Made by a program: the position numbers and the translations under genes. The notes under the pieces are model-generated. The model was not told where the DNA came from. It saw only the letters and a list, made by a program, of their open reading frames with translations, and made no database searches. Positions 1-8,165 of a stretch of DNA of 64,000 nucleotides are shown here, piece by piece. How positions within the stretch are numbered: position 1 is the stretch's first letter; each line of letters begins with the position of its first letter. Source of the stretch: Candidatus Leptofilum gracile (GTDB lineage Bacteria; Chloroflexota; Anaerolineae; Promineifilales; Promineifilaceae); assembly GCA_016713825.1 (NCBI GenBank), contig JADJOJ010000010.1, positions 372,001-436,000 of the forward strand, given 5' to 3'.

Positions 1-203
1 AAAATAGGGCCGCGCGTGGGCGGGCTGGCATTGGCAATAGGTTGGGGCGGAACGGCCGTATGCGAGCCTCCGCTGGCCGGTGGAGGTGCGGTTCGGGGGG
101 TAACCACATTCAACACCACAAGCGCTACCAGCATCAACACCAAAGGTGTGATTGAGTATAAAAAACGTTTACGGTTGATTTTTCTGCCTGGTTTGCCGGA
201 CAT
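1..203 (-). CDS. N-terminal part of a membrane-anchored or secreted protein, cut by the window edge
   Basis: An open frame on the minus strand starts at ATG 203 and runs off the left end (67 codons visible). The first 14 residues are strongly basic (MSGKPGRKINRKRF). A hydrophobic stretch follows (TPLVLMLVALVVLNVV, about residues 20-35), then a Pro/Ala/Gly/Ser-rich linker. This is the layout of a signal anchor or uncleaved signal sequence with a low-complexity extracytoplasmic stalk. No lipobox Cys is seen. The functional domain lies outside the window, so no function is assigned. A competing + strand frame over the same bases has no such organisation. Confidence 0.7.
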   Translation of the reverse strand, partial: MSGKPGRKINRKRFLYSITPLVLMLVALVVLNVVTPRTAPPPASGGSHTAVPPQPIANASPPTRGPI

Positions 204-332
204 TGCAGGTCCCTTGACTCTGTTCTGATTTGCTGAAAAGCAGCGGCATTCTAGCACAAGCCAGTCCCAAAAATAAGGCGGCCCAATCATTTCCTCATTG
301 TGCTTTCAACCTTTTGGCTGCGTCAGGATTCT

Positions 333-363
333 AAAAACAAACGACGCGACCTTCGTCGCGCCG
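333..363 (-). terminator. Intrinsic terminator downstream of the penicillin acylase gene
   Basis: On the minus strand, CGCGAC/GTCGCG arms (345-350 and 355-360, extendable to 342-363 with one mismatch) enclose a 4-base loop. A TTTGTTTTT run follows (333-341 read on the minus strand). It lies about 120 bases past the stop codon at 483. A second hairpin at 394-415 (GTAACTTT/AAAGTTAC) lies between them. Confidence 0.6.
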
Positions 364-482
364 TTTGCCTCAGAAAAGAAAGAGGAGCCCCGAGTAACTT
401 TGTGAATAAAGTTACAAACGAATTGTAACAGCCAGATACGCAGGTTCATCTGATGATTGTCACGATTGGCACGTGACCTTCC

Positions 483-2858
483 TCATGGGCGGCGGGTAAG
501 GGTAAGGGTGTGCTGCGTGGCTGCCAAGATCGCTTCTGGGTGCCAAAGAATGGGGAAATTTTCGCCGCGCTGCCACAGGGGAGCCAGGTCGTTGTAGTGG
601 GGGCTGCCCAGATGGCCAGACTGGCCGGGTGCCAGCATGGCTTCTGCCTGTTCGATGGCGCTCATGTCGATAAGCAGGCGGGAGGAGACGGCCACGCCAT
701 CGCAGGTGAAGCTACCGGGGCGTGTGCCCGCCTGGGCCACCGTGTTGCCATCCCCCGCCAAGGGCAGCGGCCCGACGCTGAAAATACGCTCAAAGGCGTC
801 GAGCTGGCCCAGCGCGTGTTGGAAGGTGACGGTGTGCAGGCGACCCCACTGCCAGGTTGCCGGATTTTCGCCCAGGGTTTGTTGGAGAACGGCCGTACTC
901 TCCCCCAGGCAGCGAATGAGCAAGGTGTCTCGCTTTGCCAATGATTTGAACCAGCCGTTTGGGGCTGTGCTCAAAATGCGCAGCAAATTCACCAGCCAAT
1001 ATCCCTGAAACTCGTTCACCGGATGCAGGTTGGGGCTAAGACCTTGCCCCAGTAACTGAGGCAGCAGGGCAGGCGGCACTTTTTCTGGCAGCAGGGCGTT
1101 GGTGAGCTGCTCTACCAACACCGCGAAGACGGCCCCACCGGCGCTGTTGGCGTGCAGGTAGCCATCCCAATTTTGCAGCAGGCCAAGGGCGATTTGGGCT
1201 TGGGGATCGTCTGTTTGCAGAGGGTGCAGCAGGTTGCGCAGCTGCACGCCGGGCAGGCTGAGCTGGTCTAGCTGGTAGCGGCGGCAGTCGGCCAGGCTGT
1301 GGTGGGGTTGGCTGTGCAGCAGCTGGCGGATGCGCTCGGCGCGGTAGCCGTTGCGCCACATCTGGCCCAGGTTGTGGGGGCTTTTTTCTGGGGGCAGCAG
1401 CTGGTGGTTGGCCGAGATGATGAGCCCGGCTTTGGGGTTGAGGGCGTGGGGCATCTTGTCTACAGGCACCAGGCCAATCCATTCGTGCTGGCCATCCCAG
1501 CCGGGCAGGGGCAGGCTGCCATCCCCGGCGGCGCGGATGGGTACCTGGCCGGTGACCCAATGGCCGATGTTGCCTTGGCGGTCGGCGTAGAGCAGGTTGA
1601 GGGAAGGGGCGTGGATGCGGGAAACGGCCGTTACAAATTCATTCCAGTTTACGGCCGTATTTAGCCAGCCAAAGCCGTCGATGGTGGCTGCGGCGCGCAG
1701 GGCGGTGGAGCTGTAGGCCAGGGTTTGGGGGCAGTTTTCTAGCAACGGGGTGATGATTGGGCCGTGGTGGGTGATTTGCACCGTTTCTGTGTGGGGCTTT
1801 TGGAAGCGGATTTCAATCTTTTCTGCAATTTGGGCCGTTGGCCGCCACTCGTTGCCGAACTGGTAGCGGCTGGGGTCTTCGGGATGCAGCTTTTCGATGA
1901 AGAGGTCTTCGCAGTCGGTGTAGGCCAGGGTGGCGCCCCAGGCGATCTGGCCGTTGTGGCCCACCATGACATAGGGCAGGCCGGGCTGGGTAAAGCCCGC
2001 CACGTGAAGGCCGTCGTCGCTGTGCAGATGTTGGAAGTGCCAGATGGATGGGGTGCCAACGGGCAGGTGCATATCGTTGCACAGGATGGCGGCGCCGCTT
2101 TGGCTGCGCTGGGGGGCAATCACCCAGCCGTTGGAGCCACGCCCAGCGCCATCCAGGTTGCCTTTGCCGTGGAACGGATTTTGCCAGGGAACGGCCGTAC
2201 CGCGCCAGGTGTCGATCCATTGAGCATTTTCCTCAAGGCCGTCGGGCAGGGTGGCGGGGTGATTGTTGGGGTAGGTCATCAGCAGGTCGGGGGCTGTGGC
2301 GGGGTCTACCTGCTGCAAGATTTGCGCTTTTACCAGTTCACCAATGGCCCCGTGGGTGAGCGCCCACATTTGCAGGTGGGCATAGGCCAGCGAATCGGTG
2401 AGCTGCCAGGGCTGGGGGCGGTGCTGCACCACGGCAAACTCGATGGGCAGCAGGGGCAGGCTTTGCAGGCAGGCATTGACGCCTGCGGTGTAGGCGGCCA
2501 GATCGGCATGGGCCTGGGGGTTTAGCGCGGGCAGGGTGGCCTTGGCCAGGCGGGCAAAGCCAAAGGTGCGGCTGAGGCGGTCGGTTTCCAGGGTGAGGGG
2601 GCCAAAAACAGCCGAAAGCGTGCCGGTGGCGGCGCGGCGGTTCAGCTCCATTTGCCACAAGCGGTCCTGGGCGTGGACAAAGCCTTGGGTCAGGAGCAAA
2701 TCATGGCGGGTTTGGGCGTGAATGTGGGGAATGCCCCAGCGGTCGCGGCGGATGGTGACGGTGTGTTGCAGGGGTGGGAGGTAGAGACGGCCGTCTAGCT
2801 GGGGAAGTCGCTGGCGGCTCCAGCGTTGAATAATGGTTTTGAGTCGGCTAGACGCCAT
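483..2858 (-). CDS. Penicillin acylase family protein (Ntn amidohydrolase)
   Basis: The 791-residue product has the full penicillin G acylase/acyl-homoserine-lactone acylase architecture: an N-terminal alpha chain, a spacer, and a beta chain. The beta chain would begin at the catalytic serine in GRGSNGW (Ser242-Asn243). The N-terminal motif RDRWGIPHIHA and the HAQDRLWQMELNRR segment are family hallmarks. Family enzymes self-cleave before the Ser and hydrolyse amide bonds of acylated substrates such as beta-lactams, N-acyl-homoserine lactones or N-acylated amino acids; the substrate cannot be read here. Most relatives are exported, but no clear signal peptide is visible, so export is uncertain. 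The gene stands alone between two terminators and is convergent with nothing visible. Confidence 0.9.
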   Translation of the reverse strand: MASSRLKTIIQRWSRQRLPQLDGRLYLPPLQHTVTIRRDRWGIPHIHAQTRHDLLLTQGFVHAQDRLWQMELNRRAATGTLSAVFGPLTLETDRLSRTFGFARLAKATLPALNPQAHADLAAYTAGVNACLQSLPLLPIEFAVVQHRPQPWQLTDSLAYAHLQMWALTHGAIGELVKAQILQQVDPATAPDLLMTYPNNHPATLPDGLEENAQWIDTWRGTAVPWQNPFHGKGNLDGAGRGSNGWVIAPQRSQSGAAILCNDMHLPVGTPSIWHFQHLHSDDGLHVAGFTQPGLPYVMVGHNGQIAWGATLAYTDCEDLFIEKLHPEDPSRYQFGNEWRPTAQIAEKIEIRFQKPHTETVQITHHGPIITPLLENCPQTLAYSSTALRAAATIDGFGWLNTAVNWNEFVTAVSRIHAPSLNLLYADRQGNIGHWVTGQVPIRAAGDGSLPLPGWDGQHEWIGLVPVDKMPHALNPKAGLIISANHQLLPPEKSPHNLGQMWRNGYRAERIRQLLHSQPHHSLADCRRYQLDQLSLPGVQLRNLLHPLQTDDPQAQIALGLLQNWDGYLHANSAGGAVFAVLVEQLTNALLPEKVPPALLPQLLGQGLSPNLHPVNEFQGYWLVNLLRILSTAPNGWFKSLAKRDTLLIRCLGESTAVLQQTLGENPATWQWGRLHTVTFQHALGQLDAFERIFSVGPLPLAGDGNTVAQAGTRPGSFTCDGVAVSSRLLIDMSAIEQAEAMLAPGQSGHLGSPHYNDLAPLWQRGENFPILWHPEAILAATQHTLTLTRRP

Positions 2859-2894
2859 TGTTGTCTCGTGTAAAAAAGTGGCGGTGGCTGAAAC

Positions 2895-2935
2895 AAAAAA
2901 GTCAGCGGCCGTTGGCCATTCGGCTGACCGCTGAC
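2895..2935 (-). terminator. Intrinsic terminator after the MIP18/SufR-like genes
   Basis: GTCAGCGG (2901-2908) pairs with CCGCTGAC (2928-2935). On the minus strand the stem is followed by TTTTTT (2900-2895). It sits 28 bases beyond the stop of the MIP18-like gene and separates it from the penicillin acylase gene. Confidence 0.65.
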
Positions 2936-2962
2936 TGCTTGTTTACGGATGAACTGTCTGGC

Positions 2963-3268
2963 TTAGAACAAGCCCCAGTCGCCCCCGGCACCTTCTTCCA
3001 TCATGGAGGGGTCCCATAACTCGGTGCCAATTTCTACGGTGACGCCCCCTTGCATGACCTGGTTGCCCACCATGCGCACCTGCTCGATGATTTGCGGGCC
3101 GTAGGGGCAAAACGGGGTGGTGAGGATCATAGTGATTTTGGCGGCGTCGGTCTCTTCTTCGATTTCCAGGTTGCGCACGAGACCAAGCTCTACCACATTC
3201 AGCCCAATTTCGGGGTCGATGACGCTGCGCATGGATTCAATCAGTTCTTCTTCTTTATTGGCGATCAT
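2963..3268 (-). CDS. MIP18/DUF59 family Fe-S assembly protein (SufT/PaaD-like)
   Basis: A 101-residue protein matching the MIP18 (DUF59) fold: a DPEIGLNVVELGLV segment near residues 18-31, then the conserved TTPFCPYGP loop near residue 50, whose Cys is the usual reactive residue. Family members (SufT, the PaaD N-terminus, eukaryotic CIA2) help mature Fe-S proteins. Its position about 1 kb from sufCBD, beside a SufR-like repressor, supports the same role. The C-terminal tail (DPSMMEEGAGGDWGLF) is acidic and lacks further Cys, so this is not a two-domain PaaD. It probably forms one transcription unit with the upstream repressor gene (38-base gap). Confidence 0.85.
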   Translation of the reverse strand: MIANKEEELIESMRSVIDPEIGLNVVELGLVRNLEIEEETDAAKITMILTTPFCPYGPQIIEQVRMVGNQVMQGGVTVEIGTELWDPSMMEEGAGGDWGLF

Positions 3269-3306
3269 AATTTCCTCTGTAGATGGGTAATTACCCGGTT
3301 GCTCAA

Positions 3307-4005
3307 TTACGAATTTACAGGTATGTCTGACGGGCGTAGCGGCAGTGTAAACTGGCAGCAGTCATCCCCTTGCAACATGCAGCTATGCTGCTCTACGGCC
3401 GTTCCCAACACATTGATCATCAGCTGTTTATCCAGCGTGCATACTTCTGTGTGCTGCTGGCCCATGGAGATGTAGGGGCAGCTGTATTCAATAATTTGGT
3501 AACGGCCGTCTTCTGTTTTTTCCCAGCGGGCCAGGAAGCCTTCTGTTGCCAGCAAGTTTACCACATAATTTAACCGACCCTCGAATGAGAGCCCTTCAAA
3601 CTCACCAGACCGTTCCTCCATCATGCGTTCGACGAGGCTGATGAAGATTTCATTAACGGTTTCTGGTGGCAGGCGATCTTTTAGCTCTTCCAGCAGGCGG
3701 TTGGTAAGGCTAAAATATTTTTGGGGAAACAGTTCATTTCCCTTTTCGGTGAGGCTGTAGACGTAATACGGCCGTCCCACCTTACGCCGAACGCTTTCTA
3801 CTTCAATGAGCCCTTCTGCTTGCAAAGAATTGAGGTGGTGGCGAACGGTAATCGGCGAAACATCAGCCGCATCAGCCAACGACTCAATATTGCTTTGCGC
3901 AGACGATTTGAGCGCATGAAGTATGAGATCTCGTGTACTCTGTTTACCCTTGCTAGTAACCGATTTCACGATAGAATCCTTTACCCTGTAAACAGCAATT
4001 TTCAT
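3307..4005 (-). CDS. sufR: SufR-like Fe-S sensing transcriptional repressor
   Basis: A winged-helix protein of about 232 residues. The N-terminal HTH (around STRDLILHALKSS...LADAADVSPITVRHHLNSL) is of the ArsR/DeoR type. A beta-wing with GRPYYVYSLTEKG follows. The C-terminal half carries five cysteines (SCPY, EVC, HSC, DDCC), as expected for the cluster-binding domain of SufR. Known SufR proteins bind a Fe-S cluster and repress suf genes when clusters are plentiful. The gene is divergent from sufC, the classic arrangement. I chose ATG 4005. A longer GTG-started version (to 4053) would place the perfect inverted repeat 4025-4056 inside the coding region, which is less likely if that repeat is an operator. 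No strong Shine-Dalgarno is visible for either start. Confidence 0.8.
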   Translation of the reverse strand: MKIAVYRVKDSIVKSVTSKGKQSTRDLILHALKSSAQSNIESLADAADVSPITVRHHLNSLQAEGLIEVESVRRKVGRPYYVYSLTEKGNELFPQKYFSLTNRLLEELKDRLPPETVNEIFISLVERMMEERSGEFEGLSFEGRLNYVVNLLATEGFLARWEKTEDGRYQIIEYSCPYISMGQQHTEVCTLDKQLMINVLGTAVEQHSCMLQGDDCCQFTLPLRPSDIPVNS

Positions 4006-4024
4006 TACTGTGCTACTTAAATAG

Positions 4025-4056
4025 AAAGTGAGAAAGTTCAAAAGAGTTCTCACTTT
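4025..4056. promoter_or_regulatory. Perfect inverted repeat in the sufR/sufC gap, candidate SufR operator
   Basis: AAAGTGAGAA (4025-4034) and TTCTCACTTT (4047-4056) are exact reverse complements separated by 12 bases, just upstream of the preferred sufR start. A matching half-site TTCTCACT recurs at 4230-4237, about 26 bases upstream of the sufC -35 box. One repressor reading both would give autoregulation and control of the divergent suf operon. The assignment to SufR is inference. The sequence differs from the published cyanobacterial SufR site. Confidence 0.5.
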
Positions 4057-4262
4057 TTTGTGTGTAAACGGCCGTTAGCATCATTTACGAAGACTCCAAC
4101 GACCTACCTAAACTTATTTAAAATTTTGCAGAATATAGACAGGCTTTTCGAGCTGTTTAGCTTGCTTTTTTCCTGGATTGCAGCCAAGAATATTGAAAAA
4201 AGTATAGCAATACCGCTTTAGATTGTCAATTCTCACTATTTTTATTATATTTATGATAATTA

Positions 4263-4291
4263 TTGACGCTCACAGGGGGCTATGCTATAAT
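4263..4291 (+). promoter_or_regulatory. Sigma70-type promoter of the suf operon
   Basis: TTGACG (4263-4268) and TATAAT (4286-4291) are separated by exactly 17 bases, 65 bases before the sufC start codon. The 350-base sufR/sufC gap upstream is AT-rich and otherwise holds only the candidate operator elements. Confidence 0.75.
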
Positions 4292-4356
4292 CTGGCCCAG
4301 AATATGGGCAAAACCTAGATTGCACAGAAAAACTCGACAGGAGACAGATTACAACC

Positions 4357-5139
4357 ATGACAACCGCCTTGGAAATTAAAAATTTGCATGTGAACATAGG
4401 CGATCAGCCTATTTTGAAAGGGATTGATTTATTGGTAAAGCAGGGTGAAGTGCATGCCCTGATGGGGCCAAACGGCTCTGGCAAAAGCACGCTGGCTTAC
4501 ACGTTGGCGGGGCATCCTGCGTATGAAGCAACCGCTGGCCAGGTAATCTTTGGCGGCGAAGATTTGTTTGAAATGGAAGCCGACGAGCGCTCCCGCGCTG
4601 GGCTTTTTCTCGCTTTTCAATATCCGGCCTCGGTGCCGGGGGTGACGCTGGCCAAGTTCCTGCGCCAAACTATCAACTCCCGCCGTCAGGCTGAGGACCC
4701 AGAAGACAAAGGTATTTCTATTCCCCAATTCCGTCGCTTTTTAAAGGAAAAGATGGATATGCTGGGGATTGACCACAAGTTTGCGGGTCGTTACCTGAAT
4801 GAAGGCTTTTCTGGTGGCGAGAAAAAGCGCGTTGAGATTTTGCAGATGGCGACTGTTGAGCCGAAGATTGCCATTATGGATGAGACGGACTCTGGGTTGG
4901 ATATTGATGCGCTGCGGGTGGTATCTGAAGGGGCCAACCGGCTGCGTGAAGAGTTTAATATGGGCGCTTTGGTTATTACCCATTACCAGCGCATTTTGAA
5001 CTACATCAAGCCAGATTATGTGCATATTATGATGAACGGCCGTATCGTCGAAAGCGGCGGTCCTGATTTGGCCCTGAAATTGGAAGAGAAAGGTTACGAC
5101 TGGCTGCGCGAAAAGCACGGCGAGTTAGAGGAGGCTTAA
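4357..5139 (+). CDS. sufC: Fe-S assembly ATPase SufC
   Basis: The 260-residue ABC-type ATPase energises the SufBCD scaffold. Walker A is GPNGSGKST (residues 37-45), the ABC signature is SGGEKKR (152-158), Walker B with its D-loop is IAIMDETDSGLD (171-182), and the switch His is at 209. The SGGEKKR signature and the MDETDSGLDIDA stretch are characteristic of SufC rather than transport ATPases. AGGAG lies 13 bases before the ATG, farther than ideal. sufB starts one base after its stop codon, so the two are translationally close. Confidence 0.97.
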   Translation: MTTALEIKNLHVNIGDQPILKGIDLLVKQGEVHALMGPNGSGKSTLAYTLAGHPAYEATAGQVIFGGEDLFEMEADERSRAGLFLAFQYPASVPGVTLAKFLRQTINSRRQAEDPEDKGISIPQFRRFLKEKMDMLGIDHKFAGRYLNEGFSGGEKKRVEILQMATVEPKIAIMDETDSGLDIDALRVVSEGANRLREEFNMGALVITHYQRILNYIKPDYVHIMMNGRIVESGGPDLALKLEEKGYDWLREKHGELEEA

Positions 5140-5140
5140 A

Positions 5141-6589
5141 ATGGCCGAAAACATGATTGATGTTCCAGAAACAGAATTGAGCGAAGAAGAAATTGTTGGT
5201 CTGGTTAATCAGGATTACGCCACTAAATATGGCTTCTCTGATACAGAAGATTACTTTTTCAAGGCCGAAAAAGGGCTGAACGAAGCGGTTATCCGCGCTA
5301 TGTCTGCTCGCAAGGGCGAGCCAGAATGGATGCTAGACATTCGTCTGAAGTCGTACCAGCACTTTTTGGACCGCCCCATGCCCGATTGGGGTTCCGACCT
5401 GAGCGGGATTAACTTTGAGGAAATTTACTACTACATCAAGCCGTCTGAGCGCCAGGGTGATACCTGGGAGGACGTGCCCAGCTATATCAAAGACACCTTC
5501 AACAAGCTGGGGATTCCGGAAGCGGAGCAAAAGTTCCTTTCCGGCGTGGCGGCCCAGTATGAATCTGAGGTGGTGTACCACAACATTAAGAAAGAGCTGG
5601 AAGATAAAGGTGTGGTTTTCTTGGGGATGGATGACGGGCTGGCCCAATATCCAGAGCTGGTGAAAGAATATTTCGCCACGATTATTCCCTACAATGATAA
5701 CAAGTTTGCGGCGCTGAATACGGCCGTATGGTCCGGCGGCTCTTTCATCTATGTCCCCCCGGGGGTGCATGTAGAAATGCCCCTCCAGGCCTACTTCCGC
5801 ATCAACGCCAAAAACGTAGGCCAGTTCGAGCGCACCCTCATCATCATCGATGAAGGCGCATACGTACATTACGTCGAAGGCTGTACCGCCCCCATCTACT
5901 CTGAAGATTCGCTGCACTCTGCTGTGGTGGAAATCATCGTGAAGAAAGGTGGCCGCTGTCGCTACACCACCATCCAGAACTGGTCGAACAACGTCTACAA
6001 TCTGGTTACCAAACGAGCCATCGCTGAAGAAAAAGCGACGATGGAATGGGTAGACGGCAATCTGGGTTCCAAAGTAACCATGAAGTACCCAGCCGTTTAC
6101 ATGACTGGCGAAGGCGCTCACGGCGAAATTCTGTCTATCGCCTTTGCTGGCAAAGGGCAGCACCAGGACGCTGGCGGCAAGGTTGTGCACGCCGCGCCCA
6201 ACACCACCAGCCGCATCATCTCTAAATCGATTAGCAAAGATGGCGGCCGGGCTTCTTACCGGGGCTTGCTCAAGGTTAACAAGGGTGCCTACCATTGCAA
6301 ATCCAACGTGGTGTGCGATGCCCTGCTGCTAGACGAAGCCAGCCGTTCCGACACCTATCCCTACATCGAGATTGAAGAGGAAGATGTGAACATCGGCCAC
6401 GAAGCATCGGTGAGCAAGGTGGGTGAGGAGCAGCTGTTCTACCTGATGAGCCGCGGTATCGACGAAGAAACCGCCACCTCTATGATTGTGAACGGCTTCA
6501 TTGAGCCGCTGGTAAAAGAACTGCCGATGGAATACGCCATTGAGATGAATCGTCTGATTCAGCTGCAAATGGAAGGATCGATCGGGTAA
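5141..6589 (+). CDS. sufB: Fe-S assembly scaffold protein SufB
   Basis: The 482-residue product has the usual SufB length. The beta-helix core is clear (WSGGSFIYVPPGVHVEMPLQAYFRI; FERTLIIIDEGAYVHYVEGC). The C-terminal cluster-relevant region contains GAYHCKSNVVCDALLLDEASRSDTYPYIEI and NIGHEASVSKV, with the conserved Cys and Glu/His positions. In the family, SufB with SufC and SufD forms the SufBC2D scaffold on which clusters are built in the cytoplasm. A strong Shine-Dalgarno (AGAGGAGG, 5126-5133) precedes the ATG. The gene is the second in the suf operon. Confidence 0.97.
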   Translation: MAENMIDVPETELSEEEIVGLVNQDYATKYGFSDTEDYFFKAEKGLNEAVIRAMSARKGEPEWMLDIRLKSYQHFLDRPMPDWGSDLSGINFEEIYYYIKPSERQGDTWEDVPSYIKDTFNKLGIPEAEQKFLSGVAAQYESEVVYHNIKKELEDKGVVFLGMDDGLAQYPELVKEYFATIIPYNDNKFAALNTAVWSGGSFIYVPPGVHVEMPLQAYFRINAKNVGQFERTLIIIDEGAYVHYVEGCTAPIYSEDSLHSAVVEIIVKKGGRCRYTTIQNWSNNVYNLVTKRAIAEEKATMEWVDGNLGSKVTMKYPAVYMTGEGAHGEILSIAFAGKGQHQDAGGKVVHAAPNTTSRIISKSISKDGGRASYRGLLKVNKGAYHCKSNVVCDALLLDEASRSDTYPYIEIEEEDVNIGHEASVSKVGEEQLFYLMSRGIDEETATSMIVNGFIEPLVKELPMEYAIEMNRLIQLQMEGSIG

Positions 6590-6590
6590 G

Positions 6591-6660
6591 AATGGTTAAT
6601 GGTAAATGGTTAATTTTTAATGGTTAACCATTTACCGTTTGCAGTTAACCATTAACCATT
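6591..6660. repeat. Nested inverted repeat in the sufB-sufD gap
   Basis: The whole 77-base gap is built from TTAACCATT / AATGGTTAA words. AATGGTTAATGG (6591-6602) is complementary to CCATTAACCATT (6649-6660). GGTAAATGGTTAA (6601-6613) is complementary to TTAACCATTTACC (6624-6636). Alternative foldings are therefore possible. It could tune mRNA stability or sufD translation, since sufD has no Shine-Dalgarno; this is inference. Confidence 0.75.
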
Positions 6661-6666
6661 AGAAAA

Positions 6667-7962
6667 ATGATGACAGCATTTACACAAGACTCAGTTAAAA
6701 AATTGTCCGCAACGCTGAATGAGCCGGAATGGATGTTGGCGTTCCGCCTGAAGGCGTTTGAAATTTATGAGAATACCCCCATGCCCACTACGAGCAATGA
6801 GGCGTGGCGACGCACCAATATTCGCCGCTTCAAGCCGGATGAGATTGGGCCTTCAATTAATGGGGATGCCGCTACCAGCTGGGAGATTCCTGACTTTTTG
6901 GGGAAGGAGTTGACGGGTGAAGAGGTAGGGGGCAGTCTGCTTCAGATCGACGGCGTGACGCGCCAGTACGAGCTGAGCGATGCCTTAAAAGAACAGGGCG
7001 TGATCTTTTGTGATATGCACACGGCCGTTTCCAACCATCCCGAACTCGTGCAAAAATATTTCATGACGGAAGGGGTGCAGGTGACCGAAGGCAAGTTTGC
7101 CGCCATGCATGGCGCTTTTTGGCGCGGCGGTACCTTCCTTTACGTGCCTAAAAACGTCAAAGCCGCCGCACCGCTGCACAGCGTGCTCTGGTCGGTGAAC
7201 GGCAAAACGTTCACTCACACCCTGGTGGTGCTAGACGAAGGGTCCGAGGCGATCTTCATGGATGAGTATGCTTCCGGTGAAGAGGCGGCTGGCCTGCACA
7301 ACGGTGCCATCGAGCTGCTGGTGGGCGACAACGCCAACCTGATTTACGCTGGCTTGCAAGATTTTGGCCAGAACATGTGGCAGTTCAACCACGAACGGGG
7401 CCGCGTGGGCCGCGATGGCAAACTAGACTGGGTCACCAGCATGATGGGCACTCGCCTGACCAAAGCGTTCCAAACGCTGGAGCTGGATCGGCCCGGGGCT
7501 TGGGGGCGCATGTCGGGGATTTTCTTCACGAACGGCCGTCAGCACCTGGACCTGGACACGCAGCAAAACCACAACGCGGGCAACACCGTCAGCGACCTGC
7601 TCTACAAGGGTGCCCTGCGCGAGCAATCTCGCACGGTATGGCAGGGCATGATCAAGGCGCTGCCCGGTTCGCAAAAGATTGATGGCTTCCAGGCAAACCG
7701 GAACCTGATGCTAGACAAAACCGCCCGTGCGGATTCTATTCCTGGTCTGGAGATTGAGGCCGACGATGTAGCCTGTACCCATGCTTCGGCCATTGGTCAG
7801 CTGGACCCAGATGAGTTGTTTTACTTGATGAGTCGTGGGATTCCGCGGAAAACGGCCGTAGAAATGTCTGTTCAAGGCTTCTTCGACCCACTCATGCGCC
7901 GCATTCCCTTCGAAGGCGTCCGTAACCGCATCTTCGACCGCATCGTCGAAAAGATTGGTTAA
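6667..7962 (+). CDS. sufD: Fe-S assembly protein SufD
   Basis: The 431-residue product is homologous to SufB over its beta-helical core (FAAMHGAFWRGGTFLYVPKNVKAAAPLHSVLWS; HTLVVLDEGSEAIFMDEYASGEE) and its C-terminal helical part (ALPGSQKIDGFQANRNLMLD; ADDVACTHASAIGQLDPDELFYLMSRGI). This conserved ending marks the SufB/D family, and the length fits SufD. It pairs with SufB in the SufBC2D complex. The start is the ATG doublet at 6667/6670. No ribosome binding site is visible between the upstream hairpin repeat and the start. Confidence 0.95.
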   Translation: MMTAFTQDSVKKLSATLNEPEWMLAFRLKAFEIYENTPMPTTSNEAWRRTNIRRFKPDEIGPSINGDAATSWEIPDFLGKELTGEEVGGSLLQIDGVTRQYELSDALKEQGVIFCDMHTAVSNHPELVQKYFMTEGVQVTEGKFAAMHGAFWRGGTFLYVPKNVKAAAPLHSVLWSVNGKTFTHTLVVLDEGSEAIFMDEYASGEEAAGLHNGAIELLVGDNANLIYAGLQDFGQNMWQFNHERGRVGRDGKLDWVTSMMGTRLTKAFQTLELDRPGAWGRMSGIFFTNGRQHLDLDTQQNHNAGNTVSDLLYKGALREQSRTVWQGMIKALPGSQKIDGFQANRNLMLDKTARADSIPGLEIEADDVACTHASAIGQLDPDELFYLMSRGIPRKTAVEMSVQGFFDPLMRRIPFEGVRNRIFDRIVEKIG

Positions 7963-8005
7963 ACAAATGATACAGCTCCACGATCGATTCAATGGCTGCT
8001 GGTGC

Positions 8006-8092
8006 TTGTGTACCAGGCGAGAGGGATGACCTGACCGATTGTCCATAGAATTTGATCTTGGCAAACGGTGGCCTTGCCTCTCGCCTACACAA
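8006..8092. repeat. Long imperfect hairpin between sufD and the rhodanese gene
   Basis: AGGCGAGAGG (8015-8024) pairs perfectly with CCTCTCGCCT (8077-8086). Outside it TTGTGT (8006-8011) pairs with ACACAA (8087-8092), with three unpaired bases on the left side. The enclosed 52 bases show no simple repeat. I could not match it to a known riboswitch. It may be a processed or stabilising structure, or a small mobile repeat. Confidence 0.55.
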
Positions 8093-8099
8093 CAGGTTG

Positions 8100-8123
8100 G
8101 GTGGCAGCGCCACCGTTTTTCTT
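8100..8123 (+). terminator. Intrinsic terminator-like hairpin after sufD
   Basis: GGTGGC (8100-8105) and GCCACC (8109-8114) form a stem with a 3-base loop, followed by GTTTTTCTTT. It would end or attenuate the sufCBD transcript before the rhodanese gene. Confidence 0.5.
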
Positions 8124-8165
8124 TCCTAAAAACAATAAATCAGAAAAGAAACAGGAGTGAAACAA

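Noticed and set aside
16..228. Small + strand frame at the left edge
   Set aside because: The minus-strand frame over the same bases has a convincing basic/hydrophobic/Pro-rich layout; the + strand frame has none.
510..2721. Open frames antisense to the penicillin acylase gene
   Set aside because: Shadows of a GC-rich gene with clear family motifs on the minus strand; no independent protein features.
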